From assembly GCA_009760855.2 (NCBI GenBank), contig WPIO01000036.1, positions 3,027,501-3,091,500 on the forward strand: a stretch of 64,000 nt of DNA. The letters run 5' to 3'. The notes under the pieces were generated by a model that made no database searches, was not told the DNA's origin, and saw only the letters and a list, made by a program, of their open reading frames with translations. Below, piece by piece: positions 45,955 to 64,000 of this stretch (position 1 is its first letter; the number at the start of each line of letters is the position of its first letter). The stretch is from Cristatella mucedo. Its lineage: Eukaryota; Bryozoa; Phylactolaemata; Cristatellidae. Made by a program: the position numbers and the translations under genes.

Positions 45955-46080
45955 GTGGGTTGATTCAACAGCCTCATTTATAGTGGCCAAAGAGTCTTAG
46001 TGGCTATCGCCTGATGCAGTGGGCGATACAGGATAGCCCAGTGCAGGTTGCTAACCCCTTACCTGGGTCATGCAGGTTGA
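45955..46080 (-). repeat. SINE-1 fragment
   Basis: GATTCAACAGCCTCATTTAT, AGTGGCTATCGCCTGATGCA and a decayed B-box region in minus orientation. Confidence 0.6.
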
Positions 46081-46156
46081 GCACCCTAGCTCTAGGTAAA
46101 AACCACGAGTCCTGCATCGTAGTAAAAGTGCATCGTGGTCCTATGTAAAATATATA

Positions 46157-46162
46157 TTTATT
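46157..46162 (-). promoter_or_regulatory. Possible ABRAXAS polyadenylation signal
   Basis: AATAAA on the minus strand about 580 bp after the proposed stop. It is a sequence match and depends on the uncertain last exon. Confidence 0.25.
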
Positions 46163-46743
46163 GTTCGTTCAGTTGCAATATGCAGTCTAGCAATGTGAAG
46201 GTTAACGGAAGTGGAAGCTTAAGTATTCGCCACGGTGGCAGCTAGGCAGCTGAATAATGAACAACAAGAGCAAATAGACCGACCTGGCAGCTGCGCCTGT
46301 AGTCCTGCACGACGACAAAACCACTCATTATAGCCCCTGCTTCACCACAGCACAATTGAATGCAGACAAAACACAGACTGCACAACAGTCTTGCACGACC
46401 GGGATCTTCTTTTTTAACAAAGACCAACCACAATGAAGAGCTAAATAAAAGACCAATGATCAAAAGCAAACAAAACATGCTTACTATTCAACTGGCAAGC
46501 CTCGTTTTGATTAAACGAATGAACAAATACAAAATTGCACGGGCCAAACAAGTAGAGACTGGTATCGTTCCCGGAAGCCAAACACCCTAGCATGTTTGAA
46601 CTTCCAAATACAGAAATATGGCCAAAACAAAGTAGCAAACACGGTTAAATAAAGTGTAAGATTTGCTAGCTTCGGACAAAACTGTGGCAGCAGCAGCAAC
46701 GACTGAAGCATTGTGCTCCGTCCGAATGTTTGCAGAACACATC

Positions 46744-63448
<16,705 letters not shown>

Positions 63449-64000
63449 CTAAAATAAAATCTCGCATACAGCTTTAAGCTGGGCTGCACTATAGACAACA
63501 GAGTTAGACATGTCAGAAGTCGCCTTAATGACACTGCATATTGTGAAAGACATCTTGTTAAATCGAAGCAAGACCACTGTCCTAAGCGTGAGCAAGCCAG
63601 TGCTTGACAGACGCCAAACAAACGCCACCATAACACATCAGCTCCACGGGCAGGCAGGCAACAAGTCTACACCTAATGATGAAGCCTTTCACTACATGCA
63701 GGAGGGGCATGGGGTCGTCAAACTGACAAGACGGTTTACTGTTCACCTACGTCAGTTTCAGGCAATAATCGAGCTAGACGTGGAAAGACATGGCCGCACT
63801 AAGCAAGGCCATCACTACCACTGAATCATTAAGGAGATTATGGCGCACATGCAACGGCTCTCCTGAAATTCAACATCGAGTTTTAGCACAACACCCGTCA
63901 TGCATGACGTAAGGAATCACGTAAATGCCACGTGTTGGCCCCCCCCCCCGGTGATCTACACTCAGCTAGCAGTTGTGATCATGGCAACATAACAAAACAG

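Overview
The window looks like nuclear DNA of a multicellular animal. It has short coding exons with GT-AG (once GC-AG) introns, a cilia gene, many CR1/L2-type LINE fragments, tRNA-derived SINEs and long microsatellites. The species cannot be told from the sequence. The repeat spectrum and compact introns suggest an invertebrate, and no viral, bacterial or plasmid module is present.

Two genes are solid. (1) CFAP57 (WDR65) lies on the plus strand at 25614-36251. All 15 coding exons join in phase into a 1218-residue protein with WD40 repeats followed by a long coiled coil. It is a structural component of the axonemal inner-arm dynein machinery. An RFX-type X-box sits about 0.85 kb upstream. (2) An ABRAXAS (FAM175/ABRO1) orthologue runs on the minus strand from 63448 down to about 55877, and probably to a stop at 46744. 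Its first exon lies beyond the right edge or was not recognised. It is a catalytically dead MPN (pseudo-deubiquitinase) scaffold of the BRCA1-A or BRISC complex. A third, weaker candidate is a minus-strand signal-peptide exon (5767-5865) inside a CpG-rich island; the rest of that gene was not found.

Layout. 1-23 kb: repeat-rich. It holds two CR1/L2-type LINE families (called A and B here), a cluster of tandem repeats including degenerate TTTAGGG, and a roughly 164-bp satellite array at about 16.0-17.45 kb. 23-25.6 kb: GC-rich, probable CFAP57 promoter. 25.6-36.5 kb: CFAP57. Intron 4 contains a LINE-A fragment into which a SPIN-like hAT MITE has jumped. 36.5-46 kb: more LINE and SINE fragments, two hairpins and a CpG-rich patch near 44 kb. 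46-63.5 kb: AT-richer ABRAXAS region whose introns hold a decayed TTF/ZMYM-type hAT transposase, a TIR element with a nested SINE, SINE and LINE tails, and a relic of an unnamed repetitive protein family.

The two genes do not form a pathway: one acts in cilia and the other in ubiquitin and DNA-damage signalling. The most unusual finding is the SPIN-like element. That family is known for repeated horizontal transfer between animals. The layered retroelement structure, with SINE heads joined to a LINE-A-like tail, LINE in MITE and MITE in LINE, is also notable.
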